From Yeosuana marina (GTDB lineage Bacteria; Bacteroidota; Bacteroidia; Flavobacteriales; Flavobacteriaceae): 64,000 nt of DNA. The DNA lies in contig NZ_JAAKGI010000003.1 in assembly GCF_011762485.1 (NCBI RefSeq), forward strand, positions 310,001-374,000, written 5' to 3'. How positions within the stretch are numbered: position 1 is the first letter of the stretch; the number at the start of each line of letters is the position of its first letter. The translations under genes and the position numbers were made by a program. This document shows positions 37,142-46,505 of the stretch, one piece after another. The notes below the pieces were generated by a model. That model made no database searches. It had not been told where the DNA came from and saw only the letters and a list, made by a program, of their open reading frames with translations.

Positions 37142-39240
37142 GGTGTTAATAGTTTGATAGCGTCTTCAACGTTTGAAACTGGAAGTTTGCAAGTGTTATT
37201 TACACAAACGTAAATGAAGGTTTCATTAGGAATAAACCTGTTTTCTAATAAAGGCAAATTATTTTCTGAAGTACTGCCGGCTATAAGTTTGTTAGGGATA
37301 TAAAACTTGTTTAATTCTGAAATTTTTGATGAAGCATCTTTACCAATAACCGCAACTTCATAAAAGGGAGAGGTGTAATTTAGCATTAAATCAAACCAAT
37401 TGGAATATCCAGAAGGATATTCTTTCATTTCAGGTTTTACATTGTTTAACATGGTTAAAGCAGTCTTTTTAAAGTGTTCATTATCAAAATAATGAGATAA
37501 TTTAAATAGATTTTTTGCTATCATAGAGTTACTGGCGGGAATTACATTATCTCGGTATTCAATATTTCTAGATACCAAGGAATCATCTTCATTAGATGTA
37601 AAGAAAAACATATTGCTTTTTTCATCAAAAAAATGGTCAAAGGTATAATTGGTTAAATTTCGCGCTGATATAAGCCAGGTTTTATTGAGCGTATTTTCAT
37701 AAAGTGCTAAAAATGCCTCAATGGTTGTGGCATAATCTTCAAGATAGCCATTAATATTACTATTTCCATTTTTGTAATTGTGGTAAAGACCACCGTCTTC
37801 GCGTAATTGCTTATTCAATATAAATGTTGCATTTTTTTGTGCTGCATCCAAATAATCTTTAGTACCAAACACTCGGTAAGCATCAACATATCCTTTCAAC
37901 ATAATGGCATTCCAAGAGGTTAATGTTTTATCGTCAAGTCTTGGTTTTTCTCTTTTATCGCGCTCTTTTAAAAGTATATTACTCCAGTTATTTGTTTTTT
38001 CTATTAATTGGTCTTTAGTGATATTATATTTTTTAATAATAGTATCGTCATCATCTTTTCTAATAAGAACGTAGTTGTTATGTTCCCAAAGGCCGTAATC
38101 ATTAATATTGTAATAGTCTGAAAAAAGATTAAAATCATCCTTTAAAAGAGATTTAAGTTCTTCTTTTTGCCAAACATAAAATGCTCCTTCTTCAAGGTTT
38201 CCATCTGAATTATGACTATCAGCATCAAGCGAGGAATAAAAAGCACCATTCTCAGTAGTCATGTCACGTTTTATATATTCTAATGTTTTGGTGACAATAT
38301 TTTTATATAATTCATTTTTGGTGATGAGATACGCATCTGAATATAAACTAACTAGTTGGCCATTATCATAAAGCATTTTTTCAAAATGGGGCACATGCCA
38401 TTTGGTGTCTACTGAATATCTTGAAAAACCTCCTCCAATTTGGTCAAACACACCGCCATAAGCCATTTTTTTTAGCGTAAGATTTACATAATCAAGCAAT
38501 CTCTTATCATTATTTTGATGGGCAAATCGGAGTAAAAAATGATAGTTGTTAGGCATCATAAATTTAGGAGCTCGGTTAATGCCTCCATCCTTATAATCAA
38601 ACTGTCGCGACCAATTTGTTACAGATTCTTCGACGAATTCCGTTTTAAAAATTGGGGCATCGCTGTTAATATTAACCATGTCCATAGATTTAATACCTTC
38701 TTCTAACTTATCTGCATAGTCATAAAGCTTTTCGGGCTTTTCTATATATAATTTTGAAATTTGGGTTAACGCACTTATCCACTGTTCCTTTTTAAAATAA
38801 GTACCTCCCCAAATAGGTCTGCCATCTGGTAAAGCGATTACATTCATAGGCCAACCCCCATGGCCTGTCATGAGTTGAATAGCATTCATATAGACTTGAT
38901 CTACGTCTGGACGCTCTTCTCTATCAACTTTTACATTAATAAAGCTTTTATTCATTACTTGGGCTACCAAAGTATCTTCAAAACTTTCATGTTCCATAAC
39001 ATGACACCAATGACAAGCTGCATACCCAACACTAATGAGTAATAATTTGTTTTGTGATTTTGCTAGCTTTAAAGTCTCAGGGTTCCATGCATGCCAATCA
39101 ACAGGATTGTGAGCATGCTGCAGTAAATATGGGCTTGTTTCGTTAATAAGATTATTGGTGTATGTATGTGTCATAGGTTTTGTATTCTGACTGTTACAGT
39201 TTGTTAGAATAATAAAAATTAGTAATGAACAGTACTTCAT
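37138..39240 (-). CDS. Thioredoxin-domain DUF255 protein (YyaL/SSP411 family), likely exported
   Basis: A 700-residue member of the family that joins an N-terminal thioredoxin-like DUF255 domain to a C-terminal six-hairpin glycosidase-like domain. The N-terminal domain shows [20 protein letters not shown], the redox-type motif ACHWCHVM and [14 protein letters not shown]. The helical part shows [19 protein letters not shown] and [15 protein letters not shown]. The first 19 residues form a hydrophobic signal ending in LTNC, which may be a weak lipobox; a cytoplasmic form could start at Met23. The molecular activity is not established. The following DUF1304 gene overlaps it by 4 bp. Confidence 0.92.
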   Translation of the reverse strand: MKYCSLLIFIILTNCNSQNTKPMTHTYTNNLINETSPYLLQHAHNPVDWHAWNPETLKLAKSQNKLLLISVGYAACHWCHVMEHESFEDTLVAQVMNKSFINVKVDREERPDVDQVYMNAIQLMTGHGGWPMNVIALPDGRPIWGGTYFKKEQWISALTQISKLYIEKPEKLYDYADKLEEGIKSMDMVNINSDAPIFKTEFVEESVTNWSRQFDYKDGGINRAPKFMMPNNYHFLLRFAHQNNDKRLLDYVNLTLKKMAYGGVFDQIGGGFSRYSVDTKWHVPHFEKMLYDNGQLVSLYSDAYLITKNELYKNIVTKTLEYIKRDMTTENGAFYSSLDADSHNSDGNLEEGAFYVWQKEELKSLLKDDFNLFSDYYNINDYGLWEHNNYVLIRKDDDDTIIKKYNITKDQLIEKTNNWSNILLKERDKREKPRLDDKTLTSWNAIMLKGYVDAYRVFGTKDYLDAAQKNATFILNKQLREDGGLYHNYKNGNSNINGYLEDYATTIEAFLALYENTLNKTWLISARNLTNYTFDHFFDEKSNMFFFTSNEDDSLVSRNIEYRDNVIPASNSMIAKNLFKLSHYFDNEHFKKTALTMLNNVKPEMKEYPSGYSNWFDLMLNYTSPFYEVAVIGKDASSKISELNKFYIPNKLIAGSTSENNLPLLENRFIPNETFIYVCVNNTCKLPVSNVEDAIKLLTP

Positions 39241-39264
39241 AATCTCAAAGTTAATGAAATTTGG

Positions 39265-39297
39265 ATATAAAAAAAGTGTTCAAAAAATGAACACTTT
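39265..39297 (-). terminator. Terminator after dodecin gene
   Basis: A perfect 10-bp stem: AAAGTGTTCA (39273-39282) pairs with TGAACACTTT (39288-39297) around five A. Read on the minus strand, the hairpin is followed by a T run (39272 downward), as expected for termination after the dodecin gene that ends at 39321. Confidence 0.88.
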
Positions 39298-39320
39298 AAT
39301 CTATGATTTGAGAATAAAAA

Positions 39321-39521
39321 CTATTCTACTTCAAAAGTGATTTTTAAGTTTACTCTAAACTCTGTAACCTCATCCTCTTTTACACTTGCACTTTGGTTTT
39401 GCACATACACAGAACGAATATTCTTAATGCTTTTTGATGCATGTTTTACTGCTTTTTTTGTTGCATCTTCCCAACTTTTTTCTGAGTTTGCTAATACTTC
39501 AATTACTTTTAATATTGCCAT
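39321..39521 (-). CDS. Dodecin family flavin-binding protein
   Basis: A 66-residue protein matching dodecin, a dodecameric hollow sphere that binds and buffers flavins. The pattern is complete: VIEVLANSEKSWEDATKKAV, then SKSIKNIRSVYVQNQSASV, then EFRVNLKITFEVE. The length is normal. It lies alone between the DUF255 and NifU-like genes, with its own terminator. A TATCTTTA sequence upstream on the minus strand (near 39561) is a loose -7 match. Confidence 0.92.
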   Translation of the reverse strand: MAILKVIEVLANSEKSWEDATKKAVKHASKSIKNIRSVYVQNQSASVKEDEVTEFRVNLKITFEVE

Positions 39522-39598
39522 TATATAACTATTTAAATTAGTAAAATACTTGTTACCTAAAGATACGTAATTTTTTAGACACTTAAAAAAAGTAACAA

Positions 39599-40501
39599 TT
39601 ACCCATTAATAGCTTCAACCATCTCTACTTTTCCAGGAAGCATTTCTTTAAGCATATTTTCTATGCCGCTTTTTAAAGTATAGGTTGATGATGGACAACC
39701 GCTGCAGGCACCTTGTAACATAACATGTACTTTTTTAGTATCTGCCTCATAGGATATAAACTGAATGTTACCACCATCACTGGCAACAGCAGGTTTTACA
39801 TATTCATCAAGAATATTAATAATTTCTTTTGATGTATCATCTAAAGACTCAAAATTGTTCGCCGATTGAGCTTCTGTTTTTTCAGTTGTTTGCGAAGCGT
39901 TGGCATTTACAATGTCTTTGCCGGTTTCAATATAGTTTCTAATAAATTCGCGAAGCTCCATGGTTATGTCTTGCCATTCAGCAATGTCATACTTTGTTAT
40001 GGACACATAGTTTTCATCAATAAACACACTTTTTACAAATGGAAAATGAAATAACTCAGTTGCTAATGGAGATTCTTTAGCTTCATCAATAGAGGTAAAT
40101 TCAAATAAAGAGACTACGAGTTTTTTGTTGGCAACAAATTTAATAACAGCAGGGTTTGGGGTACTTTCAGCATACACTGTTACAGGTTTTTTTTTAGTTA
40201 CTTGTGATTCTTCTATGACCACACCACCGTCGTTTAAATAGGCTTCAATTTGTTCAAGAACTTCGTCTTGCACATCTTTCCATTCAACAATGCTGTAGCG
40301 CTCAAGCGCAATAAAATTCCATGAGATATACACCTTTTTTACAAAGGGTAAATAGAACAATTGTTGAGCTAGAGGTGAAGGTTTTGCTTCATCTATGTTG
40401 TTAAATTCATAGCTCTGATGTTTAGTAATAATTTGATTTATTTCAAATTTAATAATAGTGTCGTTTGATGTTTCTTGCAGAGAAACCTTGAAAGTATTCA
40501 T
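39599..40501 (-). CDS. NifU-like iron-sulfur scaffold with two Nfu N-terminal domains
   Basis: An iron-sulfur cluster carrier of the NfuA/NFU1 type, 300 residues long. The C-terminal NifU domain (about 222-298) has the DGGNIQF segment and the cluster-binding CSGC in GACSGCPSSTYTLKSGIENML. Ahead of it lie two Nfu_N-type domains: residues about 3-95 (IDEAKPSPLAQQLFYLPFVKKVYISWNFIAL) and about 105-200 (IDEAKESPLATELFHFPFVKSVFIDENYVSI). The two share the same motif order, so this looks like an internal duplication. Single-domain NFU1 homologues are nearer 200 residues. CAAAAATA at 40518-40525 is a minus-strand TATTTTTG -7 element just upstream. Confidence 0.94.
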   Translation of the reverse strand: MNTFKVSLQETSNDTIIKFEINQIITKHQSYEFNNIDEAKPSPLAQQLFYLPFVKKVYISWNFIALERYSIVEWKDVQDEVLEQIEAYLNDGGVVIEESQVTKKKPVTVYAESTPNPAVIKFVANKKLVVSLFEFTSIDEAKESPLATELFHFPFVKSVFIDENYVSITKYDIAEWQDITMELREFIRNYIETGKDIVNANASQTTEKTEAQSANNFESLDDTSKEIINILDEYVKPAVASDGGNIQFISYEADTKKVHVMLQGACSGCPSSTYTLKSGIENMLKEMLPGKVEMVEAING

Positions 40502-40517
40502 TTCAGCTAATTTTTGA

Positions 40518-40525
40518 CAAAAATA
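40518..40525 (-). promoter_or_regulatory. Probable -7 element of the NifU-like gene
   Basis: On the minus strand this reads TATTTTTG, a TAnnTTTG match, 17 bp upstream of the NifU-like start codon. No TTG was found at the usual spacing. The rest of the 168-bp divergent gap to the PorP/SprF gene is AT-rich without a clear promoter for that gene. Confidence 0.5.
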
Positions 40526-40669
40526 GCAAAAGATAAGTTTAGTTATCCATATATTTGACTATAGTTATGTTTTAATATTTAAAAAATAAAGTAAAGCTTT
40601 ATTTTTTTTATGTGTAATTTTTCAAGAATCGAAGCGTTTATTTATAGACAAATTTTCCTAGTGTAGAAT

Positions 40670-41671
40670 ATGAATTTTAAGAATACTTTTTTTGTTGTTA
40701 TAGGAATTTTGTGCTCGCAATTAACATTTTCACAAGAAGGACTTCCTATTTATACAGATTATCTTACCGATAATTATTATCTGATCCATCCATCTATGGC
40801 AGGGGTTGCCAACTGTTCAAAGTTGAGGCTTACAACCAGGCAGCAGTGGTTTGGTCATGAGGATGCACCAAAATTATCAACAATGAGTGTTAATGGAAGA
40901 TTTGGAGAGTCTCCATCAGCATATGGGGCTATTGTGTATACCGATAGAAATGGATATCATTCGCAAACGGGTGCTTATGTAACCTATGCGCATCATTTAA
41001 TGTTTTCTAGAAATCCAATTGATTTAAATATGCTATCCTTTGGAATAAGTGCTGGAGTTATTCAATATAAATTAGATGAAACAACGTTCTTGTTTGATGG
41101 TCCTGATAACATTATTGATGGGATTGTGCAAAGTGAAACGAACTTTAATATAGATCTTGGTTTTTCTTACCATTATTTAGACTATTATGCCCATGCTACG
41201 GTTAAGAATTTATTAAAAAATTCTGGTGTTAATAATGATATCGAGATTACAAGTAATCTACGCCGTTATTTATTCTCTATTGGAGGTGTTTTTGCTAAGT
41301 ATGGTAGCGAGTGGAGTTACGAACCATCGGTTATGTTTCAATATAAAGATGGAACCCAAGAAGCATCTATAGATTTTAATGCTAAAGTTTATAAAAATGT
41401 AGATTTTGGTAAAATTTGGGGTGGTATTTCTTATCGAAACAGTTTTGATGGAGCTCAATATCTGGATGGCTCTGGTGTGAGCAGTCAAAAACTAAGACAA
41501 ATTACGCCGCTTTTAGGTGTTAATTATAATCAGTTTATGTTTGCATATACGTATACCTATCAGATGAATTCACTTGTTTTTACTAATGGAGGTTTTCATC
41601 AATTAACTCTTGGTTATAATTTTAATTGTAGAAAAGAAAAATACGATTGTAATTGTCCTGCAGTAAATTAA
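40670..41671 (+). CDS. PorP/SprF-family outer membrane protein
   Basis: A 333-residue outer-membrane beta-barrel of the PorP/SprF family, members of which help secrete or anchor T9SS cargo. It has a signal peptide (TFFVVIGILCSQLTFSQ), the family opening GLPIYTDYLTDNYYLIHPSMAGV, then LRLTTRQQWFG and repeated barrel strands, with a late LTLGYNFNC. Many PorP/SprF genes follow the gene of a large surface adhesin; here no such gene is adjacent. The tail after the barrel has four cysteines (NCRKEKYDCNCPAVN), an unusual addition. A hairpin terminator follows and is shared with the convergent vWA gene. Confidence 0.9.
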   Translation: MNFKNTFFVVIGILCSQLTFSQEGLPIYTDYLTDNYYLIHPSMAGVANCSKLRLTTRQQWFGHEDAPKLSTMSVNGRFGESPSAYGAIVYTDRNGYHSQTGAYVTYAHHLMFSRNPIDLNMLSFGISAGVIQYKLDETTFLFDGPDNIIDGIVQSETNFNIDLGFSYHYLDYYAHATVKNLLKNSGVNNDIEITSNLRRYLFSIGGVFAKYGSEWSYEPSVMFQYKDGTQEASIDFNAKVYKNVDFGKIWGGISYRNSFDGAQYLDGSGVSSQKLRQITPLLGVNYNQFMFAYTYTYQMNSLVFTNGGFHQLTLGYNFNCRKEKYDCNCPAVN

Positions 41672-41703
41672 AAAAGACTCGTTTTGCAACGAGCCTTTCT
41701 TTC
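41671..41703. terminator. Bidirectional terminator between convergent genes
   Basis: CTCGTT (41678-41683) pairs with AACGAG (41688-41693) around TTGC. The stem extends beyond one mismatch (A41677/C41694), with A runs on the left and T runs on the right. The position between the PorP/SprF stop and the vWA stop suits termination in both directions. Confidence 0.75.
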
Positions 41704-42858
41704 TTAATTCCAAGTATAGTGTTTCTTTTTAGCTTGTTCTTTAATAGCTTTGGTCATGGCATTTTCTAAACCATTTGTGTCTTTTTTGTTTTTTGTGATA
41801 TAGCCTTTTCGTTTTAAATTAAGTGCTTGAATTTGTTTTTGAATCGCATCACGTTCTTTTCGTTTCTCATTGACATAAGTTTTAATTTCTTCTTTGGTTT
41901 TTCCTTTTAAGATATTAGGTAAAGCATCATCTTTTAAGTTTTCAATCGTAACCTCATTCAATTCAACAGCATCCACTAAATCCCAACTCTCATTTTTGTA
42001 TAAATAAGAACTTTTACTAACGGATCTGCTAACAGCATTTGCTTTACCATACGAGCCTGCATTACTGTCTTGTTCTGCTTGCAAGGCGATTTTTTCTTTT
42101 CCTTTATCGCCATAAATAACATAGGTTTTATTCAATTTTTGATTTAATATCAAGATGTCGTCATCATAAGGAGTTGCAATATAAACAGTAGATTGATTTT
42201 GATTTATAGCCATATAATCACCCTTGGTTAAATCAGCTCCATCTTTCCAATAGGTCGATATACCTTGATTAAAATCGCCACAAAAAATAGTGTTTACAGT
42301 AACATCTTTTTCATTAGCATTCGCAGAAGCATCTTTGTAGTTCGTTTTTCCTTGTGTAAAAGGTTCGTTGCCCGCAATAAAAATTAACTTTAAATCATCA
42401 GGATTTTCACCCCAATTCAATTGGTTTAAAGAGGTTTGAATAACTTGTCCACAATACTCTTCACCGCCATTAGTGGTTAATGAAAATAGTTCTTTTGAAA
42501 TTTCATCTAAATCATCACTAAACCCTAAAACTTGTCTTATATAACCTTCTCTACTGTTTAATCTGTCATTACCATATTCATATAAAGCAATTTGTAAATT
42601 GGGCTTATTGGTTCCACATTTTGCATATGATAATTCGTTTACAATATCCCAAAGTTGTGCTTTGGCTTGGTCTATAAGGCCATCCATACTGTTGCTAGTA
42701 TCTAATAATAAAGCTACTTTAATAAACTGTTTATTGGGTTTTAGTTTTTCTATTTCAGTTTGATTTAAAGCTATGTTTTCCTTTTTTGTTTTAGCATGAC
42801 ACGATAGGAATCCTGCAAGCGCAGTGAATAAAAGAAACGTTTTAAAATGTGTTTTCAT
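41704..42858 (-). CDS. vWA-domain lipoprotein
   Basis: A 384-residue protein with a lipoprotein signal (LLFTALAGFLSC, cysteine 20) and a von Willebrand factor A domain at about 45-235. The metal-site motif DTSNS in VALLLDTSNSMDGL is intact, followed by TNGGEEYCGQ and LIFIAGNEPFTQG. The C-terminal part (about 240-384) is Lys-rich and probably helical (KGKTKEEIKTYVNEKRKERDAIQKQ). It diverges from a sensor kinase gene with a 209-bp gap between them. The function is unknown; vWA domains usually bind proteins through the metal site. Confidence 0.88.
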   Translation of the reverse strand: MKTHFKTFLLFTALAGFLSCHAKTKKENIALNQTEIEKLKPNKQFIKVALLLDTSNSMDGLIDQAKAQLWDIVNELSYAKCGTNKPNLQIALYEYGNDRLNSREGYIRQVLGFSDDLDEISKELFSLTTNGGEEYCGQVIQTSLNQLNWGENPDDLKLIFIAGNEPFTQGKTNYKDASANANEKDVTVNTIFCGDFNQGISTYWKDGADLTKGDYMAINQNQSTVYIATPYDDDILILNQKLNKTYVIYGDKGKEKIALQAEQDSNAGSYGKANAVSRSVSKSSYLYKNESWDLVDAVELNEVTIENLKDDALPNILKGKTKEEIKTYVNEKRKERDAIQKQIQALNLKRKGYITKNKKDTNGLENAMTKAIKEQAKKKHYTWN

Positions 42859-42920
42859 AATAATTTTGTTTTTTGATTAATACGGTAAAACTAGAAGCAT
42901 CCTTTTTATTAAAAAAAGCA

Positions 42921-42946
42921 CAATGAGCAAAAAGGGTATCTCATTG
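42921..42946. repeat. Short inverted repeat in divergent region
   Basis: CAATGAG (42921-42927) and CTCATTG (42940-42946) are exact reverse complements 12 nt apart, in the 209-bp gap between the vWA and sensor kinase genes. It could be an operator or a chance hairpin. No good TAnnTTTG promoter was found in this gap for either gene. Confidence 0.35.
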
Positions 42947-43067
42947 AGTAAACAAAACTTTTAAGTTCGTAAACAGGTATTTTTATACTAAAAAACCACT
43001 AATTTTATAAAATAGCCGTTTTAATATGCCAAGTAAAGTGCGTAAGTTTATCTCATATAAATAATGC

Positions 43068-45239
43068 ATGAAATTATTTTTAAAACATATATGGATTTTT
43101 ATTGCAGTATGTAGTGTTAGCAATTCGTTGGCGCAAGATATTAACTTTGATAAGCAACCTAGTTTCACTGTTAGAGGTTCCGTAGTTGAAAGCGATACCA
43201 ATATCCCTATACCTAATGTGAATATTGAAGTAAACGGAGGTGCGTATACCACAACCGATACTTCCGGGAATTTTAGAATTGAAGTAAAAAAAGGAGACGA
43301 ACTTACTATAAAGCATAAGGATTTTGAAACCGTTTATTACATCATACAAAGTAATGAACGCATTAAGGTTGAGGTGCAACCCAATAAAGAAGTTGCCGAA
43401 TATTCTAAGCTAAAATCCTTTTCAAGAAACAATAATGAACTCTTTAAATCGTTGATTGATTCTGCCGATGTGTACTTGAAAAAAGATGCTAAAAAGAGTA
43501 TTCAGTTTATTGAAAAGGCCTTAGGAGCAAGTAATTCTTCAAAAGAAAATAGTGAGGTTTACGAGGTTTTAGGGGATGTTTATTTGTATTGGAAACAGTT
43601 TGATTTAGCAGTTTCTAATTACCGAATTAGTCTTCAAAATTCACAAACAAATACGGTTACATTAAAATTAGCGAAAGCCTATAAATTAAATGGAAACTAT
43701 CAAGAGAGCCTTCAAATCTATAATAAAATTAATAAAAGTGAATTGACGAATTGGCAATTAACCGAGTTGTATGAAGGACTTGGTGATGTGTACCTTTTAA
43801 CTAAAGATTATAATCGCTCTGTTGCGAGTTATCAAGCCGGATTAAAAGTAGCAAAAGAACATTTAATTACGCCTAAAGTAACCGATTTAAATTCTAAAAT
43901 AGCGGAGAGTTATGCTGCTAAAGGCGATTTAGAAAATGCTCAAGGATTTTACAATAAATCTTTAAAATTAGCAAACAGTCAAAATAAAAAACGTGCTGTA
44001 GAAGAGAAAATAAAAGTAGCCGATTTTCAGAATAATATTAACGATTATTCTAATGAAATTCAATTAAGAAAAGAAGCTTTAAATGACATTAAAACTATTG
44101 AAAATGATTCAGTTTTTGATAATGAAAGTGCGCTAACACTACAAAAGCAAAATTATAAAATCGGGAATGCGTATGCGCAACAAAAGGACTATGTAAATGC
44201 TATTCCTTATTTAGAAAAAAGTATTGCAGAAGCTGACAAAAAGGAAGATTTGATTGTTCAAAAAGACGCTACAAGAAAGTTGTCTGACGTGTATCGTGAT
44301 GCAGGCGATTACAAAAAAGCCTTAAGCGTGTACCAGGAATATGTAGATTTGGTTGATAAAGTATATATTAAAAAAGAGCAAGAAATTTCTCAAGCGGCGC
44401 GTTTTAGTAAACAACTAGTAGCCAAACAAAACAGAATTAATAGTTTAGAAAGTGATAGAGAATTATCTGAGAGTAAATACCAACTAACTACTGAGCAAAC
44501 CAAACGACAACAACTCATTATTTATTCGCTTATTGGTGGTGTTTTATTGCTTTTAGTGGCTGCTTTTTTAATGGTTAAGTACATCAAACAACAGCGGTTA
44601 GCTAATAATTTATTGGCATTAAAAAGCTTGCGTAGCCAGATGAATCCGCATTTTATATTTAATGCTTTAAATTCTGTAAATAGTTTTATAGCATCCAATG
44701 ATGAACGTGCTGCAAATAAATATTTAACAGATTTTTCATTACTTATGCGAGCTGTTTTAGAAAATAGCGAAGAAGATTTTATTCCGTTGGAAAAGGAAAT
44801 CGAACTCTTAAAGCTATATACCAAATTAGAACATTTTAGGTTTCAAGATAAGTTTGATTATAACATTCATATAGATGAACATATTAGTAAAAGCGATTTT
44901 GTAATTCCCCCAATGTTGCTGCAGCCTTACATTGAAAATGCTGTTTGGCACGGTTTACGTTATAAGAAAACAAAAGGACGACTAGACATTGATATTATGC
45001 AAACTAGTCCAGACGAAATACAAATAACTATTACAGATGATGGTATAGGTAGAAAAAAATCTAAAGCTTTAAAAACGCAGAATCAAGAAAAGCAGCGTTC
45101 AAAAGGTATGGGTAATATTAAAAAGCGTGTGTCTATTTTAAATGGTATGTATAAAGATAAAGTAGACGTGTTTATTGATGATTTTCAAGATGAAGAAGAT
45201 ACAGGTACTAAAGTTGTTGTAACATTAAAAAAGGACTAA
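43068..45239 (+). CDS. TPR sensor histidine kinase, LytS type, with CarboxypepD_reg-like domain
   Basis: A 723-residue inner-membrane sensor. After a signal peptide (FIAVCSVSNSLAQ, about 1-23) come a carboxypeptidase regulatory-like beta domain (about 32-105, VRGSVVESDTNIPIPNVNIEVNG, DTSGNFRI), a long row of tetratricopeptide repeats (about 115-470, such as YEVLGDVYLYWKQFDLAVSNY) and one membrane helix (about 484-506). A cytoplasmic His_kinase domain follows with phosphorylatable H528 in SQMNPHFIFNALNS. The ATPase region (YIENAVWHGLRYKK, ITDDGIGRKK, GMGNIKKRV) is complete. The stop runs into the ATG of the response regulator. The TPR and beta domains should lie in the periplasm and sense an unknown signal. 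Confidence 0.93.
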   Translation: MKLFLKHIWIFIAVCSVSNSLAQDINFDKQPSFTVRGSVVESDTNIPIPNVNIEVNGGAYTTTDTSGNFRIEVKKGDELTIKHKDFETVYYIIQSNERIKVEVQPNKEVAEYSKLKSFSRNNNELFKSLIDSADVYLKKDAKKSIQFIEKALGASNSSKENSEVYEVLGDVYLYWKQFDLAVSNYRISLQNSQTNTVTLKLAKAYKLNGNYQESLQIYNKINKSELTNWQLTELYEGLGDVYLLTKDYNRSVASYQAGLKVAKEHLITPKVTDLNSKIAESYAAKGDLENAQGFYNKSLKLANSQNKKRAVEEKIKVADFQNNINDYSNEIQLRKEALNDIKTIENDSVFDNESALTLQKQNYKIGNAYAQQKDYVNAIPYLEKSIAEADKKEDLIVQKDATRKLSDVYRDAGDYKKALSVYQEYVDLVDKVYIKKEQEISQAARFSKQLVAKQNRINSLESDRELSESKYQLTTEQTKRQQLIIYSLIGGVLLLLVAAFLMVKYIKQQRLANNLLALKSLRSQMNPHFIFNALNSVNSFIASNDERAANKYLTDFSLLMRAVLENSEEDFIPLEKEIELLKLYTKLEHFRFQDKFDYNIHIDEHISKSDFVIPPMLLQPYIENAVWHGLRYKKTKGRLDIDIMQTSPDEIQITITDDGIGRKKSKALKTQNQEKQRSKGMGNIKKRVSILNGMYKDKVDVFIDDFQDEEDTGTKVVVTLKKD

Positions 45240-45974
45240 ATGAAACTAACCTCCATAATTGTAGAAGACGAAGAAACAAGTAGAAATATTCTTAAGAACT
45301 ACCTCAAAAAATACTGTCCTAATGTAACAGTTTTAGGAGAAGCGGCAAATGTTGACGAAGCCCTAGTTTTAATACGAAACAACGATTTAGATGTGATATT
45401 TCTCGATGTTGAAATGCCTTATGGCAATGCGTTTGATCTTCTTGACAAGGTAGGCGATATTAATTTTGAAACAATCTTTGTAACTGCTTATAACCAGTAT
45501 GCCATTGATGCGTTAAACGCGCACGCCTCATATTATTTAATGAAACCTATTTCTATTGATGAACTTATAAAAGCAGTAGATTATGTAACCGAAATTAAAA
45601 CTAAAGAAGACGCGCTACAAAATGATGTGTTGATACCAAAAACGAATAGCGTTAATGGGAAAATAACGATTCCGCAACAAGACGGATTTGAAGTTATAAA
45701 CACCTCTGATATTTTGTATTGTAAAGCCGATGATAATTACACCGAAATTTATTTGAATAACAACAAAAAGAAACTGGTTAGTAAAACCCTTAAATATTTT
45801 GAAGATGCTTTAACAAGCACTAGCTTTGCACGAGTACATAAATCGTATTTAGTAAACGTGAATGAAGTGGTTAAATACCAAAAAGGTAAGGGAGGAAGCG
45901 TCGTGCTTAGTAACGGAAAAGAGATTATGGTTTCAGCTTCAAAAAAATCAGAGTTATTATCATATTTTAAATAA
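45240..45974 (+). CDS. LytR/AlgR-type response regulator (REC-LytTR)
   Basis: A 244-residue transcriptional regulator. The receiver domain (about 1-118) has the acidic pair E9/D10, phosphoacceptor D56 in VIFLDVEMP, and the late SYYLMKPI lysine. The DNA-binding LytTR domain (about 140-243) shows ILYCKADDNYTEIYL, FARVHKSYLVNVNEV and the end LSNGKEIMVSASKK. The gene starts directly after the sensor kinase stop, so they form a cognate pair. The gamma-carbonic anhydrase-like gene follows after 18 bp and may be in the same transcript. Confidence 0.95.
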   Translation: MKLTSIIVEDEETSRNILKNYLKKYCPNVTVLGEAANVDEALVLIRNNDLDVIFLDVEMPYGNAFDLLDKVGDINFETIFVTAYNQYAIDALNAHASYYLMKPISIDELIKAVDYVTEIKTKEDALQNDVLIPKTNSVNGKITIPQQDGFEVINTSDILYCKADDNYTEIYLNNNKKKLVSKTLKYFEDALTSTSFARVHKSYLVNVNEVVKYQKGKGGSVVLSNGKEIMVSASKKSELLSYFK

Positions 45975-45992
45975 AAAATAAAAACATACAAA

Positions 45993-46505
45993 ATGCCTCT
46001 AATAAAAACCCTTAACGGAATAACACCCAAAATACCGGATGATTGTTATATAGCCGAAAATGCAACCATAGTTGGAGATGTTTCGATGGGAAACCAGTGT
46101 AGTGTATGGTTTAATGCTGTTATCCGTGGTGATGTTCACCACATAAAAATGGGAAATAAAGTGAATGTTCAAGATGGAGCTATCATTCATGCAACTTACA
46201 AAGTATCTCCAACAACAATTGGTAATAACGTATCTATTGGTCATAACGCTATGGTACACGGTTGTACAATTCACGATAATGTGCTAATTGGTATGGGGAG
46301 CATCGTGATGGATGATTGTGTTATAGAAAGCAATAGCATCATTGCGGCTGGTGCCATCGTTACTAAAAATACACATGTAAAATCTGGTAGTGTTTATGCA
46401 GGAATACCTGCTAGAAAAGTAAAAGATATAAGTGAAGAATTAATATCTGGAGAAATAAATAGAATTGCAGATAACTATGTAAAGTATGCTAGTTGGTATG
46501 AATAG
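45993..46505 (+). CDS. Gamma-carbonic anhydrase-like hexapeptide protein
   Basis: A 170-residue left-handed beta-helix protein of the gamma-carbonic anhydrase/YrdA family. Hexapeptide turns run through the chain (AENATIVGDVSMG, SVWFNAVIRGDVHHIKMG, NVQDGAIIHATY, TTIGNNVSIGHNAMVHGCTI). The three expected metal-ligand histidines are visible in IIHA, IGHN and VHG. The C-terminal helix is ordinary. Many members lack measurable carbonic anhydrase activity, so the catalytic role is uncertain. It overlaps the next gene by a few bases. Confidence 0.92.
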   Translation: MPLIKTLNGITPKIPDDCYIAENATIVGDVSMGNQCSVWFNAVIRGDVHHIKMGNKVNVQDGAIIHATYKVSPTTIGNNVSIGHNAMVHGCTIHDNVLIGMGSIVMDDCVIESNSIIAAGAIVTKNTHVKSGSVYAGIPARKVKDISEELISGEINRIADNYVKYASWYE

